From: Sandaracinus amylolyticus | GTDB lineage: Bacteria; Myxococcota_A; Polyangia; Polyangiales; Sandaracinaceae | Direction of reading: 5' to 3' | Assembly: GCF_021631985.1 (NCBI RefSeq) | Contig: NZ_CP070225.1 | Span: forward strand, 6,944,001-7,008,000 | DNA length: 64,000 bases | Shown here: piece after piece, positions 1-7,625 of the stretch | Layout: each line of letters opens with the position of its first letter | Position numbering within the stretch: the stretch's first letter is position 1 | Position numbers and translations under genes: made by a program | Notes under the pieces: model-generated | Databases searched by the model: none | The model's input: only the letters and a program-made list of their open reading frames with translations | Told to the model about the DNA's origin: nothing

Positions 1-919
1 GATAGATGTCGAAGTCGTTCGCTGCGGCGTAGAGGTCCCAGGCGCGCACGCCGGGAGGACGACAGCCGATCTCGCTGAACTTCAGCCCCTTGGGCCCGAA
101 GAACCACTCCATGTGGGTGGCGGACGTGCCGATCTCGAGCGCCCCGATCACCTTGCGCCCGAGCGCCTTGAGCTCTTCGTACGCCGGCGCGGAGTCGACG
201 CGATTGGTGCAGACGAATTGCGGGCTGATCCAGCGCGTCCTCATCGCCTCGAGGACGTTCGGATAGTAGTGACAGACGAATTCGTGCACGACGCGACCAC
301 CGATCGTGATCGTGTCGTAGAAGCCCTCGTGGCCCTCGATGAACTCCTCGACTGCCGCGCTCCCGCCGCGCCCGAGTCGATATTCGCGAATGGCATTCTC
401 GAGCTCGGCGTCGGAGTCGACTCGCATCGTCCCCGACGCGCCCGCGCCGTCGCGCGGCTTGACGATCAGCGGGTATCCGACCTTCGCCGCGAACGCGCGC
501 GCCGCGTCGGGATCGTTCGTGCCCAGCGACTGCGCGGTCGGGATGCCGTGCTGGCGCGCGATCTCCTTCATCGACGGCTTGTCGCGGCAGAGGAACGTCG
601 TGCGCACCGAGGTGCCGGGGATGCCGCACGCCTCGCGCACCTGCGCGGCGCACATCACGTGCGCCTCGACGACCGCTTCGAGCCGATCGACGCGCACCTT
701 CTGCTGGATCCAGCGCACGGCCTTCTCGACCTGCGCGACGTCGGTGACGTTGCCGACCTGCTCGTAGTGGAAGAGCCAGTGTCGCAGCGAGTCGTCGAGC
801 GCTTCTTTCGGTCGCTCCCCGATGCCGGTCACCCGCGCTCCGACGGCGTGCAGGGCGCGGACGAATTCGCGCTGGTTGGCGGGAAAGCACGGCTCGAGGA
901 AGACGACGTCGATGGGCAT
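1..919 (-). CDS. ATP-grasp ligase-like protein, 3' end missing
   Basis: The ATG at 919 opens a minus-strand frame of about 306 codons that runs off the left edge, so the C-terminus is missing. The translation starts MPIDVVFLEPCFPANQ and carries ATP-grasp landmarks: GIPGTSVRT, CRDKPSMK, a lysine in LIVKPRDGAGASG, EEFIEGHEGF, and HMEWFFGPKG followed by SEIGCRPPG with the metal-binding acidic residues. ATP-grasp enzymes usually join a carboxylate to an amine or thiol through an acyl phosphate; the substrate cannot be told. It is a close paralogue of the protein at 10347-11564, sharing the N-terminal VGA-V-G-G-P-EAL pattern, and a more distant one of 9060-10274. It diverges from the SRPBCC gene at 1019 across a 99-bp promoter region. 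Family assignment is confident, function is not. Confidence 0.9.
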   Translation of the reverse strand, partial: MPIDVVFLEPCFPANQREFVRALHAVGARVTGIGERPKEALDDSLRHWLFHYEQVGNVTDVAQVEKAVRWIQQKVRVDRLEAVVEAHVMCAAQVREACGIPGTSVRTTFLCRDKPSMKEIARQHGIPTAQSLGTNDPDAARAFAAKVGYPLIVKPRDGAGASGTMRVDSDAELENAIREYRLGRGGSAAVEEFIEGHEGFYDTITIGGRVVHEFVCHYYPNVLEAMRTRWISPQFVCTNRVDSAPAYEELKALGRKVIGALEIGTSATHMEWFFGPKGLKFSEIGCRPPGVRAWDLYAAANDFDIY

Positions 920-957
920 GCGGCGAGCGCGATCGTATCCGAGCGCGAAGATCCGCC

Positions 958-985
958 GCAAGCAACAGCGCTTGCTAATATAAGC
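958..985. promoter_or_regulatory. inverted repeat and AT-rich box between divergent genes
   Basis: GCAAGC (958-963) and GCTTGC (970-975) form a perfect 6-bp dyad with a 6-nt spacer. The sequence taatat (976-981), rare in this GC-rich DNA and resembling a -10 box, follows at once. The site lies upstream of the SRPBCC-ArsR pair, and ArsR-type repressors commonly bind such dyads in their own promoters, so autoregulation is inferred. Confidence 0.4.
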
Positions 986-1018
986 ATCGCCTGTTAGACG
1001 GATGCGAGGAGGTCAGCC

Positions 1019-1648
1019 ATGCGAAACGCGCTCGGCGCAGAGTTCCGTCGGATCGAGGACCGGGAGCACCTCGGCACACGCGCGATGGTCGCGGTCGCGA
1101 TCCGCACCTACGACACGACGATCGAGGATCTCTGGGAGGCGCTCACGAGCCCCGAGCGCCTGCCGCGATGGTTCCTGCCGATCGAAGGCGAGCTGAAGGT
1201 CGGCGGGCGCTATCAGCTCGTCGGCAACGCCGGCGGGACGATCACGCGCTGCGATCGCCCCGAGGCGCTCGACGTGACCTGGGAGTTCGGCGGCGGCACG
1301 AGCTGGGTGAACGTGCGCCTCGCGCCCGACGGCGCGCGCACGAAGCTCACGCTCGAGCACATCGCGCCTCGCGACGGGATCGGCGAGGAGCACCTCGCGA
1401 AGTACGGCCCGGGCGCGGTGGGCATCGGCTGGGATCTCGCGCTCTACGGTCTCGCGCTGCACATCGCGGCCGGCGGCGCGCCGGTCGATCGCGCGGCGGT
1501 CGATGCGTGGATGGCGTCGAGCGACGGGAAGGCATTCGTGCGCGAGAGCGGCGAGGCGTGGGGCGACGCGCACGCCGCGTCGGGTGAAGATCGCGAGTCG
1601 GCCCGCGAGAAGGCGGAGCGCACGATCGCGTTCTACACTGGCGGCTGA
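1019..1648 (+). CDS. SRPBCC (AHSA1-like) domain protein
   Basis: A 209-residue protein of the START/Bet v1-like AHSA1 family, recognised by LWEALTSPERLPRWFLP, the GGRY turn, DVTWEF, and the C-terminal helix with GWDLALYGLALH. These are cytosolic hydrophobic-cavity proteins; this subgroup often travels with an ArsR repressor and has no agreed enzymatic role. The ATG is preceded by gaggaggt with good spacing. An internal ATG at about residue 23 would remove the N-terminal extension, but the ribosome site favours the longer form. The stop codon overlaps the start of the ArsR gene by one base, so the two are co-translated. A second such pair lies at 30151-30946. Confidence 0.88.
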   Translation: MRNALGAEFRRIEDREHLGTRAMVAVAIRTYDTTIEDLWEALTSPERLPRWFLPIEGELKVGGRYQLVGNAGGTITRCDRPEALDVTWEFGGGTSWVNVRLAPDGARTKLTLEHIAPRDGIGEEHLAKYGPGAVGIGWDLALYGLALHIAAGGAPVDRAAVDAWMASSDGKAFVRESGEAWGDAHAASGEDRESAREKAERTIAFYTGG

Positions 1649-1980
1649 TGCACGCCTTCGACGTCCTGGGAGACCCGGTGCGGCGGCGCATCCTCGAGCT
1701 CCTGGCCGCCGAAGGCGAGCACACCTCGGGTGAGATCGTCGCGGTCGTCGGGCGCGAGTTCGGGATCACGCAGTCCGCGGTCTCCCAGCACTTGAAGGTG
1801 CTGCGCGAGAGCGGGTTCACGAGCGTGCGCGTCGAAGGGACGCGCCGTGTCTACGCGGTCGACGCGCGCCCGCTCGCCGAGGTCGACGCGTGGCTCGATC
1901 GCTTCCGCACGTTCTGGGAGCCGCGGCTCGATGCGCTCGCGACCGAGATCGCGCGGGGCAAGCGCAAGCGCTCGCGCTGA
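1648..1980 (+). CDS. ArsR-family winged-helix regulator
   Basis: A 110-residue protein with a classic ArsR winged helix: DPVRRRILELLA, then GEIVAVVGREFGITQSAVSQHLKVL as the recognition helix region, then VRVEGTRRVYAVD as the wing. No cysteine-rich metal site is visible, so it is likely of the ligand-sensing, non-metal type seen with SRPBCC partners. The TGATG overlap with the preceding gene indicates translational coupling. The inferred role is repression of its own two-gene operon through the dyad at 958-975. Its 3' 130 bases overlap, on the opposite strand, the annotated end of the glycosidase gene at 1851-4448. Confidence 0.92.
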   Translation: MHAFDVLGDPVRRRILELLAAEGEHTSGEIVAVVGREFGITQSAVSQHLKVLRESGFTSVRVEGTRRVYAVDARPLAEVDAWLDRFRTFWEPRLDALATEIARGKRKRSR

Positions 1981-4448
1981 CGCACGAGGCAGACGACGAG
2001 CACGAGCAGCGCGATCGTCCACCCGCCGCGCGCAGTGCCGCGACCTGCGACGCCACACGCGCAGCCTCCGGCGCTCGCGGGCTCCTCGATCGACGCGTCG
2101 GAGCGCGTGCCCGCGTCGCGCTCGCCACCGCCATCGCTCGCGCTCCCCGCGTCGTCGCTCACGCCGCCGTCGCTCTCGCACGCGCCCTCGTCGATCGCGC
2201 CGTCGCAGTCGTCGTCGTCGCCGTCGCACTCCTCGTCGCGCGCGACGCACGCCGGGCCGGCGACGCGCATCGTCGAGTAGAAGCGCGCATCGCCCCAGCC
2301 CTGCGCGTCGCGGAACGCGGCGAGCGTGATCGCCGCGCCGAATCCGTCGCCGGTCGACGGCCAGCACGCGTACTCGTCGGCGCCGCGAGCGCAGACGTCG
2401 GCGAGCCCGTCGCCGGTCACGTCGGCGAGGCGGATCGTCGAGTACCGACGCGGGTCGTCCCAGCCCTGCGCGTCGGCGAGCGCGGGACCGTCGATCGTGC
2501 GGAACGCGTCACCTTCGCGGGCGTAGCAGCGGATCCCGGCGTTCGCGCGCGCACAGAGGTCGTCCGCGCCATCGCCGGTCACGTCGGCGACGCGCAGCGT
2601 CGCGTAGTTGTCGTGATCGCTCCAGCCGCTCTCGTCGGCGAGCGGCGCGACGATCGTCGCGCTCGCCGCGAAGCCTTCGCCGGTCGAGAGATGACAGCGC
2701 AGATCGCTCGCGCCGCGGCCGCAGAGATCGTCGCGTCCATCGCCGTCGACGTCGGCGAGACGGATCGTGCTCCAGTGCTTCGTCGCGCCCCAGCCGCTCG
2801 CGTCGGACCATGCCGGACCTTCGATGCGGCGGGTGAGCGCGGTGCCATCGGAGAGGAAGCACTCGATGCCGCTCGCGGTGCGCGCGCACGCATCGGCGCG
2901 ACGATCGCCGTCGACGTCGCCGAAGCGGATCGTGCCGTAGCGCGAGGGCTGATCGAAGCCCGCGGCGTTGCCCCACGCCGGACCTTCGCGCGGCTCGGCC
3001 TCGAGCGCGTCGCCGGTGCTGCGCCAGCATCGGAGCCCCGAGTAGCCGCGCGCGCAGAGATCGTCGCGTCCGTCTCCGTCGACGTCGGCGAGACAGATCG
3101 TGGAGAAGTACATCGCGCGATCCCAGTCGCCCGCGTCGTCGAGCGCGGGGCCCGAGATCGCCGCGCCGTATCCGTCGCCGCTCGCGATCCAACAGCGCAC
3201 GCCCGCGCTGCTCCGCGCGCACACGTCGGCGCGACCGTCGGCGTTCAGATCGCCGGTGCGGATCGTCGAGAAGCGCGAGGGCTGATCGAACCCCGACGCA
3301 TCGGAGAGCGCGTCGATCGCGAACGCCGCGTCGGCGAATCCATCGCCGGTCGACGCACGGCACGCCCAGCCCGCGACGCCGCGCGCGCACACGTCGGCGC
3401 GACCGTCGCCGTCGACGTCGCTGGTGCGCCCGAGATCGCTCGCGCCGAGGATCGCCTCGAGCTCGCCACAGGTGCCGCCGTCCTGCGAGGTGCGGAAGCA
3501 GTCGTCGAGCTCGCGCGGGATGCAGCTCCCGGGCGCGACCGGCCGACCGCCCGCGGTGCCCGCGAAGATGCCCCAGTGGTTCGCGACGACGCGCGGCGTG
3601 CCGTCGGAGGGCGCGTTGATCGTGCCGCGCCCCTCGAGCCACATCTGGCTCGAGCCGCCGCCGTCGAGGTTGAACGCCTGCCACGCGCCGAGCTGATCCA
3701 TGAGCGACGCGAGCTCGGTGCCATACATGCCGGCGGAGACCGACGATCGACCGTCGACGACGAGCAGGATGAACGTGCGGCGATCCTCGCTGAGCCCCAT
3801 CGCGGTGCGCGGATGACGCGCGCGCATGTCGCTGCGATCGGGGAAGCACGACGTCGCGGTCGGGCTCGAGCAGGTGTAGCGACGACCTTCGGTGACGAGC
3901 TCGGGGAACCCGCTGACGAGCGCGGTCGTGCCCTCGGGGATCGCGCCGGTGACGGTGCCCGGCATGAAGCCCTGCGTCGCGCCGCCCGCGCGCTTCACCG
4001 CGCCCGAGTGACCGAACTCGACCCAGCTCGGGCCGAACGCGATCCAGCCGTAGTCGCGGTAGTACCAGTCGTCGCGATAGGCCGCGGCCTCGCCGGTCTG
4101 CGCGACCGGCCACGCCGCGCCGCTGCCCGCGGCCTGTCCGTAGACGATCGGCGTCGACGTGTCGGTGCGGAAGAAGTCGCCGTTCACCGCGGCCTGCACG
4201 CCGACCGACGCGCCCCACGACGCTGCGGTGCGACGGCTCGTCGGGCGCGAGGTCGCGGCGACGTGCACGCGGTCCGCGCAGAGATCGACGTAGAGCGCCC
4301 AGAAGCGCGTCGTCGGCGAGGTGGTGCGACCGGTGAGCAGGCGGATGCCGGGCTGGGGATCGGACCACGAGCGCGACGAGATCGTCTGCGCGCGCGCCGG
4401 GACTGCGAAGAGCGCGACGATGGCGCACGCGATCGAGAGAGCTCGCAT
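1851..4448 (-). CDS. secreted phosphodiester glycosidase (NAGPA-like) with FG-GAP-like repeats
   Basis: An 865-residue exported protein. I take the ATG at 4448 because it gives a clean signal peptide ending PARAQ; a GTG at 4472 would add eight residues. Residues about 20-300 resemble the phosphodiester glycosidase/NAGPA domain (VNGDFF near 90, LLVVDGR, FNLDGGGSS near 262). From about 344, seven repeats of some 55-60 residues each carry a D-V-D-G-D-G-R-(A/D)-D-(V/L)-C-A-R calcium-loop motif plus a second cysteine. A MopE-like CDGDDDDCDGAIDE motif follows, then an acidic linker and a MYXO-CTERM-like end (GGCACG, hydrophobic helix, RQRERLRLPR). After that arginine cluster the frame continues about 36 residues, antisense to arsR, which is unusual for this sorting tail. 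Likely displayed on the cell surface, acting on glycans or glyco-phosphodiesters. Confidence 0.85.
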   Translation of the reverse strand: MRALSIACAIVALFAVPARAQTISSRSWSDPQPGIRLLTGRTTSPTTRFWALYVDLCADRVHVAATSRPTSRRTAASWGASVGVQAAVNGDFFRTDTSTPIVYGQAAGSGAAWPVAQTGEAAAYRDDWYYRDYGWIAFGPSWVEFGHSGAVKRAGGATQGFMPGTVTGAIPEGTTALVSGFPELVTEGRRYTCSSPTATSCFPDRSDMRARHPRTAMGLSEDRRTFILLVVDGRSSVSAGMYGTELASLMDQLGAWQAFNLDGGGSSQMWLEGRGTINAPSDGTPRVVANHWGIFAGTAGGRPVAPGSCIPRELDDCFRTSQDGGTCGELEAILGASDLGRTSDVDGDGRADVCARGVAGWACRASTGDGFADAAFAIDALSDASGFDQPSRFSTIRTGDLNADGRADVCARSSAGVRCWIASGDGYGAAISGPALDDAGDWDRAMYFSTICLADVDGDGRDDLCARGYSGLRCWRSTGDALEAEPREGPAWGNAAGFDQPSRYGTIRFGDVDGDRRADACARTASGIECFLSDGTALTRRIEGPAWSDASGWGATKHWSTIRLADVDGDGRDDLCGRGASDLRCHLSTGEGFAASATIVAPLADESGWSDHDNYATLRVADVTGDGADDLCARANAGIRCYAREGDAFRTIDGPALADAQGWDDPRRYSTIRLADVTGDGLADVCARGADEYACWPSTGDGFGAAITLAAFRDAQGWGDARFYSTMRVAGPACVARDEECDGDDDDCDGAIDEGACESDGGVSDDAGSASDGGGERDAGTRSDASIEEPASAGGCACGVAGRGTARGGWTIALLVLVVCLVRQRERLRLPRAISVASASSRGSQNVRKRSSHASTSASGRASTA

Positions 4449-4626
4449 CGGGGCGCGTCGTGAGCACGACACGTTCCACGCGCATCGAGGTCGGATGCGC
4501 GCACGTTGCGATCTCGGGTCCGCAGCGATCGCGCCGCGGTGTCGCGATCCGTCCGCGGATCGCCCGACGGATGATCAGCCGCGCGCGTGGGTGCTCGCGC
4601 GCAGCAGCGTCGGCTACGATCGCGCC

Positions 4627-5424
4627 ATGCCCGACACGAGAGACGAAGAGGTTCGCTACGACGCCGAGGCGGCGGAGCGAGGGTTCAGGGACACCACGGC
4701 GCTGCGCGCGGCGGTGCGCGATCCGAGCGCACCACGCGGGCTCGATCTCCAGCAGGCAGCGTTGTTCGGCCTGCGGATCGCGCGACACCTCGCCGAGCCA
4801 GCGGTGAAGGCGCGCTTCGATCGGCTGCCCGACGACCTGCTGAGCCCCAGCGTGCGCAACACGATCGGCCCCGCGGCGTGGGCGCTCTGGTACGCGGTCG
4901 CGAGGCGCGCGAGCGCCACTGCCGGCGAGTCGTCGGCGCGCCTCGGTGAGGCGACGCTGCAGCGCGCGAGCGCGATCAAGGCGCGCATGATGAAGGTCGC
5001 CGAGTACGTGCTCGACGGCGACGAGGGCGCCGCGATCGAGCTCGCCTCGATCCGCGCCGGCGCGGGCCACGCCGATCTCGCGGAGGATCTCACCCGCCTC
5101 GCCGCGCTGTACCGGAAGAACGCGGCGCGGGTGGCCGAAGGCGGCGTGCACTACCGGCGCACCGACGCGCGCGCCGCGAAGGACGCGGCGGCGGCGATCC
5201 TCGCCGAGCTGAGCAGCGGCGAGACGCCCGACGTGAGCACGGCGCGCGACGACGCGAACCGCGCGTTCCGCGTGCTCGAGCAGGCCTACGGCTCGGTGCG
5301 CCGCTTCGGCATCGCGCTGTTCCCCGAGGGCGGCGAGGGGCGCTTCCCCGCCATCTACTCGATCCGCCCCGTGGGATCGCGCGGCGCCGAGGAACGCGAG
5401 GACGACGAAGAGACCGAGACCTGA
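4627..5424 (+). CDS. hypothetical helix-rich protein
   Basis: A 265-residue protein starting at the ATG at 4627 (MPDTRDEEVRYDAEAAERG). The frame is open further upstream, but codon quality and the antisense signal peptide of the neighbouring glycosidase argue for this start. The sequence is mostly alpha-helical and charged, with no signal peptide, membrane segment or motif I can name. The C-terminus contains a more conserved-looking FGIALFPEGGEGRFPAIYSI stretch and ends in an acidic tail. It lies between the divergent glycosidase gene and the tandem palindrome array. I do not recognise the family. Confidence 0.75.
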   Translation: MPDTRDEEVRYDAEAAERGFRDTTALRAAVRDPSAPRGLDLQQAALFGLRIARHLAEPAVKARFDRLPDDLLSPSVRNTIGPAAWALWYAVARRASATAGESSARLGEATLQRASAIKARMMKVAEYVLDGDEGAAIELASIRAGAGHADLAEDLTRLAALYRKNAARVAEGGVHYRRTDARAAKDAAAAILAELSSGETPDVSTARDDANRAFRVLEQAYGSVRRFGIALFPEGGEGRFPAIYSIRPVGSRGAEEREDDEETET

Positions 5425-5431
5425 GGATCGC

Positions 5432-5664
5432 GCTCATCTCGCGATGAGATCTCGAGGCCCCGCGCCCTCATCGCTCATCTCGAGATGAGATCTCGGGGCC
5501 CCGAGCGCCCTCCCGCTCATCTCGAGATGAGATCTCGGGGCCCGAGCGCCCTCCCGCTCATCTCGAGATGGGCGCTCGAGGCCCGAGCGACCTCTCGGCG
5601 CATCTCGACATGAGCGTCGGGGCCCTGCGCGCCTCTCGGCTCATCGCGACATGAGGCCACGCAG
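5432..5664. repeat. tandem array of about six 41-42-bp palindromic units
   Basis: Units start at 5432, 5473, 5515, 5556, 5598 and 5639. The best unit (5473-5514) contains a perfect 16-bp palindrome, CTCATCTCGAGATGAG (5474-5489), and a perfect 14-bp palindrome, CTCGGGGCCCCGAG (5492-5505). Divergence rises from unit 2 outward, and the last unit is partial. The array fills the gap between two convergent genes, with no coding signal. Unlike CRISPR, there is no unique spacer. It may act as a bidirectional terminator, protein-binding array or REP-like element. Confidence 0.9.
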
Positions 5665-5680
5665 AAGCGCGCCTCCGACG

Positions 5681-6160
5681 TCACCGCCGGGACAGGGCCT
5701 CGGTGATGAAGCGGCTCTTCGCCTCGCGGTACGCGTCCATCTCGCGGCCGTCCCACTCGCGCTTGAGCGCGTTGTACCGCTCCACGAGCGAGGGGCTCGC
5801 GCGCAGCGCGTCGAGGAACGCCACGAAGTCGTCGTAGGGTCCGCCTCGGACGGTGAGCTGGATCGCGACGTCGAGGTGCGAGGGAACGAGGTAGCCCTGG
5901 TACTGCTCGTTCGAGAGCTGGCGTGGATTGCGCTCGAAGAGGCGATCGACGATCGCGCGCGCATCGTCGAAGCGCTCTCGCGGGACCCGCACCAGCAGAT
6001 CGATGTCGCCCTTGCCGATCACGCCCGGCACCGCGGTGCTCCCGACCTCGAGGGCCTCCGCCCAGCTCGGGAGCGCGCGCGAGAGCTGCGCCAGCACTTC
6101 GTCGCGCACGCGCGCGTGCTCGCTCGGATCGATGGCGCCGATGTGGAAGCGCTCGATCAC
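5681..6160 (-). CDS. GrpB-family nucleotidyltransferase-fold protein
   Basis: A 159-residue cytosolic protein of the GrpB/UPF0157 family, which shares the nucleotidyltransferase fold. The signature VGSTAVPGVIGKGDIDLLVRV region (residues about 40-60) holds the GS helix start and the paired aspartates. The length suits a single-domain GrpB protein; some relatives are fused to dephospho-CoA kinase, but not here. Biochemical function is not settled for the family. The GTG start at 6160 lies one base after the glgA stop codon, so the genes are almost certainly co-transcribed, though no metabolic link is obvious. Confidence 0.88.
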   Translation of the reverse strand: MIERFHIGAIDPSEHARVRDEVLAQLSRALPSWAEALEVGSTAVPGVIGKGDIDLLVRVPRERFDDARAIVDRLFERNPRQLSNEQYQGYLVPSHLDVAIQLTVRGGPYDDFVAFLDALRASPSLVERYNALKREWDGREMDAYREAKSRFITEALSRR

Positions 6161-6161
6161 G

Positions 6162-7604
6162 TCAGGGCGCGATCGCGCGATAGAGCTCTTCGTACGCGCG
6201 CACCCGCCGCGTCCACGAGAAGTCGTCGCGCATGCCGTTCTGCTGGAGGCGGGCCCACTGCTCGCGGCGGTTCCACGTCTCGAGCGCGTAGCCGAGCGCC
6301 CACGCGAGACCGCTCGCGTCGAAGTGCTCGAACGAGAAGCCGTTGCCCTCGCCGGTGCGCGCGTCCCAGGTGCGCACCGTGTCGGCGAGGCCGCCCGTCG
6401 CGTGCACGATCGGCACGGTGCCGTACGCGAGGCTGTACATCTGGTTGAGCCCGCAGGGCTCGTAGCGGGAGGGCATGAGGAACATGTCCGCGCCCGCTTC
6501 GATCAGGTGCGCGAGCGGCTCGCTGAAGCCGCGATGGAACGCGAGCTTGCGCGGGTGCTGGCGCGCGAGGCGCGCGAAGAGCTCTTCGTAGCGGCCCTCG
6601 CCGCTGCCGAGCACGACGACCTGCACGTCGCGCCGCGCGAGCAAGGTCGGGAGCACCGCGTCGCAGAGCTCGAAGCCCTTCTGCCAGACGAGGCGCGACA
6701 CGATGCCGATCACCGGCACGCCGCGCACGTAGGGCAGCTTCATCGCAGACATGAGCGCTTCTTTGTCGCGCTCCTTGTTCGTGAGGTCGTCGCGCGAGAA
6801 GCGAAACGGAATGCGCATGTCGCGCTCCGGGCTCCACTCGCTCGGATCGATCCCGTTGAGGATCCCGAAGAGCACGTCGCGTCGCGCGCGGAGGAACGGA
6901 TCGAGCCCCACGCCGTGCTCGACGGTCGTGATCTCGCGCGCGTAGGTCGGGCTCACCGTGGTGATCGCGTTCGCGTAGAGCAGCCCGGTGAGCAAGTAGT
7001 TGAGGCGGCCGTCGCGCAGCTGATCCTGATGGAACGACGACGCGGCGTCGGCGAGGCCGGTGTCGGGCAGGATGCTCGCGGGGAACGCGCCTTGGTGGCC
7101 GATGTTGTGGATCGTCAGCACCGAGCGCGTGTGCTCGAAGAGACGATCCCACGCGAACACCGTCTGGAGCATCAGCGGCAGGAGCGCGGTCTGCCAGTCG
7201 TTCGCGTGGACGACGTCGGGCGCCCACTGCTGGTATTGGCAGAGCTTCAGCGCGGCCCAGCAGAGGAGCGCGAAGCGCCGGTGCTCGTCGGCGTCCTCGG
7301 TGTAGATCGACGCGCGCTCGTAGAGCGCGGGACAGTCGACGAAGAGCACCGGCACGTCGCTGCCGGGCAGCTCCGACGAGAGCACCGAGAACGTGTAGCG
7401 ATGCGTGCCGAGCGAGAGCTCGCTCGGTGGGAGCACGCGCTCGAACGTGCGGCCGCTGGTGCGAACGCGCTGATAGAACGGCGCGACGACACGCACTTCG
7501 TGACCGAGCGCGCGGAGCGCGCGAGGGAGGGCCGCGGAGACGTCACCGAGGCCGCCGGTCTTCGCGAACGGGGCGACCTCGGACGAGACGAGCAGGATGC
7601 GCAC
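6162..7604 (-). CDS. glgA: glycogen synthase (ADP-glucose, GT5 family)
   Basis: A 480-residue bacterial glycogen/starch synthase that extends alpha-1,4-glucan chains from ADP-glucose in the cytoplasm. The N-terminus MRILLVSSEVAPFAKTGGL contains the KTGGL donor-binding motif at residues 15-19. Further support comes from HANDWQTALLPL, IHNIGHQG, NGIDPSEW, IVSRLVWQKG and the C-terminal MPSRYEPCGLNQMYSLAYG region holding the GT-B E-X7-E type motif. Length is typical of GlgA. The start is GTG. The stop lies 1 nt before the grpB-like gene, and the upstream cysteine-rich lipoprotein gene ends 21 nt away on the same strand, so a three-gene transcript is possible. No other glycogen genes are in the window. 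Confidence 0.95.
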   Translation of the reverse strand: MRILLVSSEVAPFAKTGGLGDVSAALPRALRALGHEVRVVAPFYQRVRTSGRTFERVLPPSELSLGTHRYTFSVLSSELPGSDVPVLFVDCPALYERASIYTEDADEHRRFALLCWAALKLCQYQQWAPDVVHANDWQTALLPLMLQTVFAWDRLFEHTRSVLTIHNIGHQGAFPASILPDTGLADAASSFHQDQLRDGRLNYLLTGLLYANAITTVSPTYAREITTVEHGVGLDPFLRARRDVLFGILNGIDPSEWSPERDMRIPFRFSRDDLTNKERDKEALMSAMKLPYVRGVPVIGIVSRLVWQKGFELCDAVLPTLLARRDVQVVVLGSGEGRYEELFARLARQHPRKLAFHRGFSEPLAHLIEAGADMFLMPSRYEPCGLNQMYSLAYGTVPIVHATGGLADTVRTWDARTGEGNGFSFEHFDASGLAWALGYALETWNRREQWARLQQNGMRDDFSWTRRVRAYEELYRAIAP

Positions 7605-7625
7605 GAGGGCGCGAGACTATCACCG

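Noticed and set aside
1890-4463. Long plus-strand frame opposite the glycosidase
   Set aside because: Shadow frame of GC-rich DNA; low-complexity Arg/Ala content, while the minus strand shows a signal peptide and conserved repeats.
5432-5664. CRISPR array
   Set aside because: Units are contiguous palindromic repeats with no unique spacers, and there are no cas genes.
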